Below are positions 62,437 to 64,000 of a stretch of 64,000 bases of DNA, one piece after another (position 1 is the stretch's first letter; the number at the start of each line of letters is the position of its first letter). The translations under genes and the position numbers were made by a program. The stretch comes from Sphingobacterium sp. SYP-B4668 (GTDB lineage: Bacteria; Bacteroidota; Bacteroidia; Sphingobacteriales; Sphingobacteriaceae): positions 1,550,001 through 1,614,000 of the forward strand of contig NZ_CP115483.1 in assembly GCF_027627455.1 (NCBI RefSeq). The letters run 5' to 3'. Below the pieces are notes generated by a model that saw nothing but the letters and a program-made list of their open reading frames with translations, was not told the origin of the DNA and did no database searches.

Positions 62437-64000
62437 ATGAAAGAGTTTTTGTTTTTTCGCCACCTGAGATGGCCCGACCAAGAGCGTGGCAATAGACCCG
62501 TATGGCTGGCTTTACTATTTGCCTTATTTTGGACAGTAGCCGTTCCCAGCCACGGGGAGGCAGCCACAATACTACAGGAGACCATTACTGGACAGGTGTT
62601 GGATAGTGCTGATAATCCGTTAACGGGAGCATCTGTCGTCATTAAGGGGACAGGCATAGGGACACAAACGGACAAAGATGGCCGATTTGAACTGGCTGCT
62701 ACCGGTAAGGAGGTGGTGCTGAGTATAACCTTTACGGGTTATGTGCCACAAGAGGTGAAAGCAAAGCAAGGCCATGTCCTCATCCGCTTAAAAGAGGTGC
62801 GTTCCGACTTGGACGAAGTAGTGGTCGTCGGCTTTGGTACACAAAAGAAATCGGATATGGTTGGAGCCGTGACTTCTATCAAACCGTCTAATCTGCGCGT
62901 GCCAGCGAGTAACCTGACTACCGCATTGGCCGGGCAGGCTGCTGGTATTATTGCTTATCAGCGGAGTGGTGAGCCTGGGCAGGACAATGCAGACTTCTTT
63001 ATCAGAGGGGTGACTTCATTTGGCACAGGAAAAGTCGACCCGCTGATTTTGATTGATGGGGTGGAGCTCACGGTGACTGAATTGGCGCGGTTGAGACCTG
63101 ATGATATTGAAAATTTTTCGATCATGAAGGATGCTACCTCCACGGCGGTGTATGGTGCGAGGGGTGCCAATGGAGTAATTTTCGTGACGACCAAACAAGG
63201 GAAAGAAGGGCCGGCCAGCATATCATTTAGAGCGGAGAGCTCGGTGGCCACTCCGACCAAGAACGTAGAATTGGCAGACCCTGTTACCTTTATGCGGCTC
63301 TACAATGAAGCACAGTATGCACGTACACCTTTTGCGGAACCCCTGTACTCCCAAGAAAAAATAGACGGGACGGCCGAAGGGCTCAGCTCGATTATATATC
63401 CAGCGACGGATTGGAGAAAGGCCTTGTTCAAGGATTATACCCTTAATCATCGATATAATCTAAACGTTAGCGGAGGGGGGAAGGTAGTACGTTACTACGT
63501 GGCGGGCTCTTATGCCAAGGACAACGGAGTGCTCAAAGTTGATCCTGTCAACAATTTTAACAACAACATCAAGCTGAAAAGCTATACCCTCAGGGCCAAT
63601 GTCAATATCGACCTGACTAAATCCACAGAATTGATCGTGAGGCTGAATGGTAACTTTGATGACTATACGGGGCCAATAGAAGGTGGGGCTGATCTGTATA
63701 ATAAGGTAATTAAAACCAATCCAGTAGATTTTTTACCATATTATCCTAAAGTCGGGGATAAACAACACGTCCAACACATTATGTTTGGCGGGGTATCTGA
63801 TCGTCAATTTTTGAATCCATATGCTGACATGGTCAAGGGATATAAGGACTACGATCGGTCATTGATGATGGCTCAAATGGAGCTTAAACAAAACCTGAGC
63901 TTTGTAACGGAAGGATTGACGTTCCGATCCATGTTCAATACAAATAGAACGTCAAGGTATGATATTGTCAGAGCTTATAAGCCTTTTTATTACGAAGTAG
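62437..64000 (+). CDS. SusC-type TonB-dependent transporter, truncated by window edge
   Basis: Open from ATG 62437 to the end of the window (521 codons), no stop seen. Signal segment about 22-42 (PVWLALLFALFWTVAVPS), carboxypeptidase-regulatory domain about 50-120 (ITGQVLDSADNPLTGASVVI), SusC signature DEVVVVGFGTQKKSDMVGAV, plug with LILIDGVELTVTELARLRPD and DATSTAVYGARGANGVIFVT, then the first barrel strands. No STN domain. Starts 116 bases after the second ADP-ribosylglycohydrolase and is expected to be followed by SusD outside the window. Candidate outer-membrane importer of the ribose/nucleoside locus. Confidence 0.92.
   Translation, partial: MKEFLFFRHLRWPDQERGNRPVWLALLFALFWTVAVPSHGEAATILQETITGQVLDSADNPLTGASVVIKGTGIGTQTDKDGRFELAATGKEVVLSITFTGYVPQEVKAKQGHVLIRLKEVRSDLDEVVVVGFGTQKKSDMVGAVTSIKPSNLRVPASNLTTALAGQAAGIIAYQRSGEPGQDNADFFIRGVTSFGTGKVDPLILIDGVELTVTELARLRPDDIENFSIMKDATSTAVYGARGANGVIFVTTKQGKEGPASISFRAESSVATPTKNVELADPVTFMRLYNEAQYARTPFAEPLYSQEKIDGTAEGLSSIIYPATDWRKALFKDYTLNHRYNLNVSGGGKVVRYYVAGSYAKDNGVLKVDPVNNFNNNIKLKSYTLRANVNIDLTKSTELIVRLNGNFDDYTGPIEGGADLYNKVIKTNPVDFLPYYPKVGDKQHVQHIMFGGVSDRQFLNPYADMVKGYKDYDRSLMMAQMELKQNLSFVTEGLTFRSMFNTNRTSRYDIVRAYKPFYYEV

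Noticed and set aside
1-64000. Search for CRISPR arrays, prophage structural genes and conjugation genes
   Set aside because: No regularly spaced repeats and no capsid, portal, terminase, relaxase or type IV secretion protein seen on either strand.

Overview
The window is chromosomal DNA of a Bacteroidota bacterium, most likely Sphingobacteriaceae (Sphingobacterium or Pedobacter type). The evidence is four SusC-type and three SusD-type outer-membrane proteins, ECF sigma/FecR pairs, a hybrid histidine kinase fused to an AraC domain, Bacteroidota-type promoters (TTG-N19/20-TAnnTTTG) and many lipoprotein signal peptides. I recognise no rRNA, tRNA, CRISPR array or plasmid origin. No species-level marker is present, so the genus is inference.

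Layout. (1) 1-6477: a SusC/SusD pair (SusD cut by the window edge) on the minus strand behind a PhyH-type dioxygenase and a xylose-isomerase-like TIM-barrel enzyme, with a divergent AraC regulator. (2) 6792-9947: a secreted esterase, a DoxX-like membrane protein, a bestrophin-family channel and a small NTF2-like protein. (3) 10151-18560: an iron/siderophore locus made of an ECF sigma factor, a short anti-sigma-like membrane protein, a beta-propeller-like lipoprotein, a TonB-dependent receptor, a DUF4374 lipoprotein, a DUF4198-like periplasmic protein and a PepSY membrane protein. It has the order of the Bacteroides Xus xenosiderophore system, with extra parts. (4) 18626-20418: a BlaI/BlaR1-type repressor and sensor peptidase; the operator lies on the promoter. 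(5) 20605-25805: a secreted nucleoside hydrolase, a 1047-residue TPR hybrid sensor kinase/AraC regulator, and divergent small ORFs, one with a signal peptide.

(6) About 25900-32930 is an AT-rich accessory stretch: long hairpins, an IS3-type transposase remnant, a TPR-DUF2971 protein with a palindrome at its start, a frameshifted GIY-YIG/DUF4357 remnant, a HEPN-like protein, a GNAT-domain protein and an XRE-type regulator. It looks like a decayed mobile or defence island.

(7) 32935-41791: a SusC/SusD/TlpA-thioredoxin cassette that converges on a 72-residue two-cysteine peptide gene, then two small minus-strand genes (one Crp-like) and a membrane LytTR regulator. (8) 41996-53272: a sigma/FecR-controlled polysaccharide-utilisation-like operon (STN-SusC, SusD, surface glycan-binding protein, DUF4434 TIM barrel, Tat-exported Gfo/Idh/MocA oxidoreductase). 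No recognised glycoside hydrolase is present apart from the possible DUF4434 enzyme.

(9) 53351-64000: a ribose/nucleoside scavenging region resembling the Bacteroides rus locus. It holds ribokinase, a glucose/ribose-porter-family permease, two exported ADP-ribosylglycohydrolase-fold proteins, an exported endonuclease/exonuclease/phosphatase, a Tat-exported oxidoreductase, and a SusC running off the right edge. The likely scheme is release of ribose from nucleosides or ADP-ribose-like compounds outside the cytoplasm, import by SusC and the permease, and phosphorylation by ribokinase.
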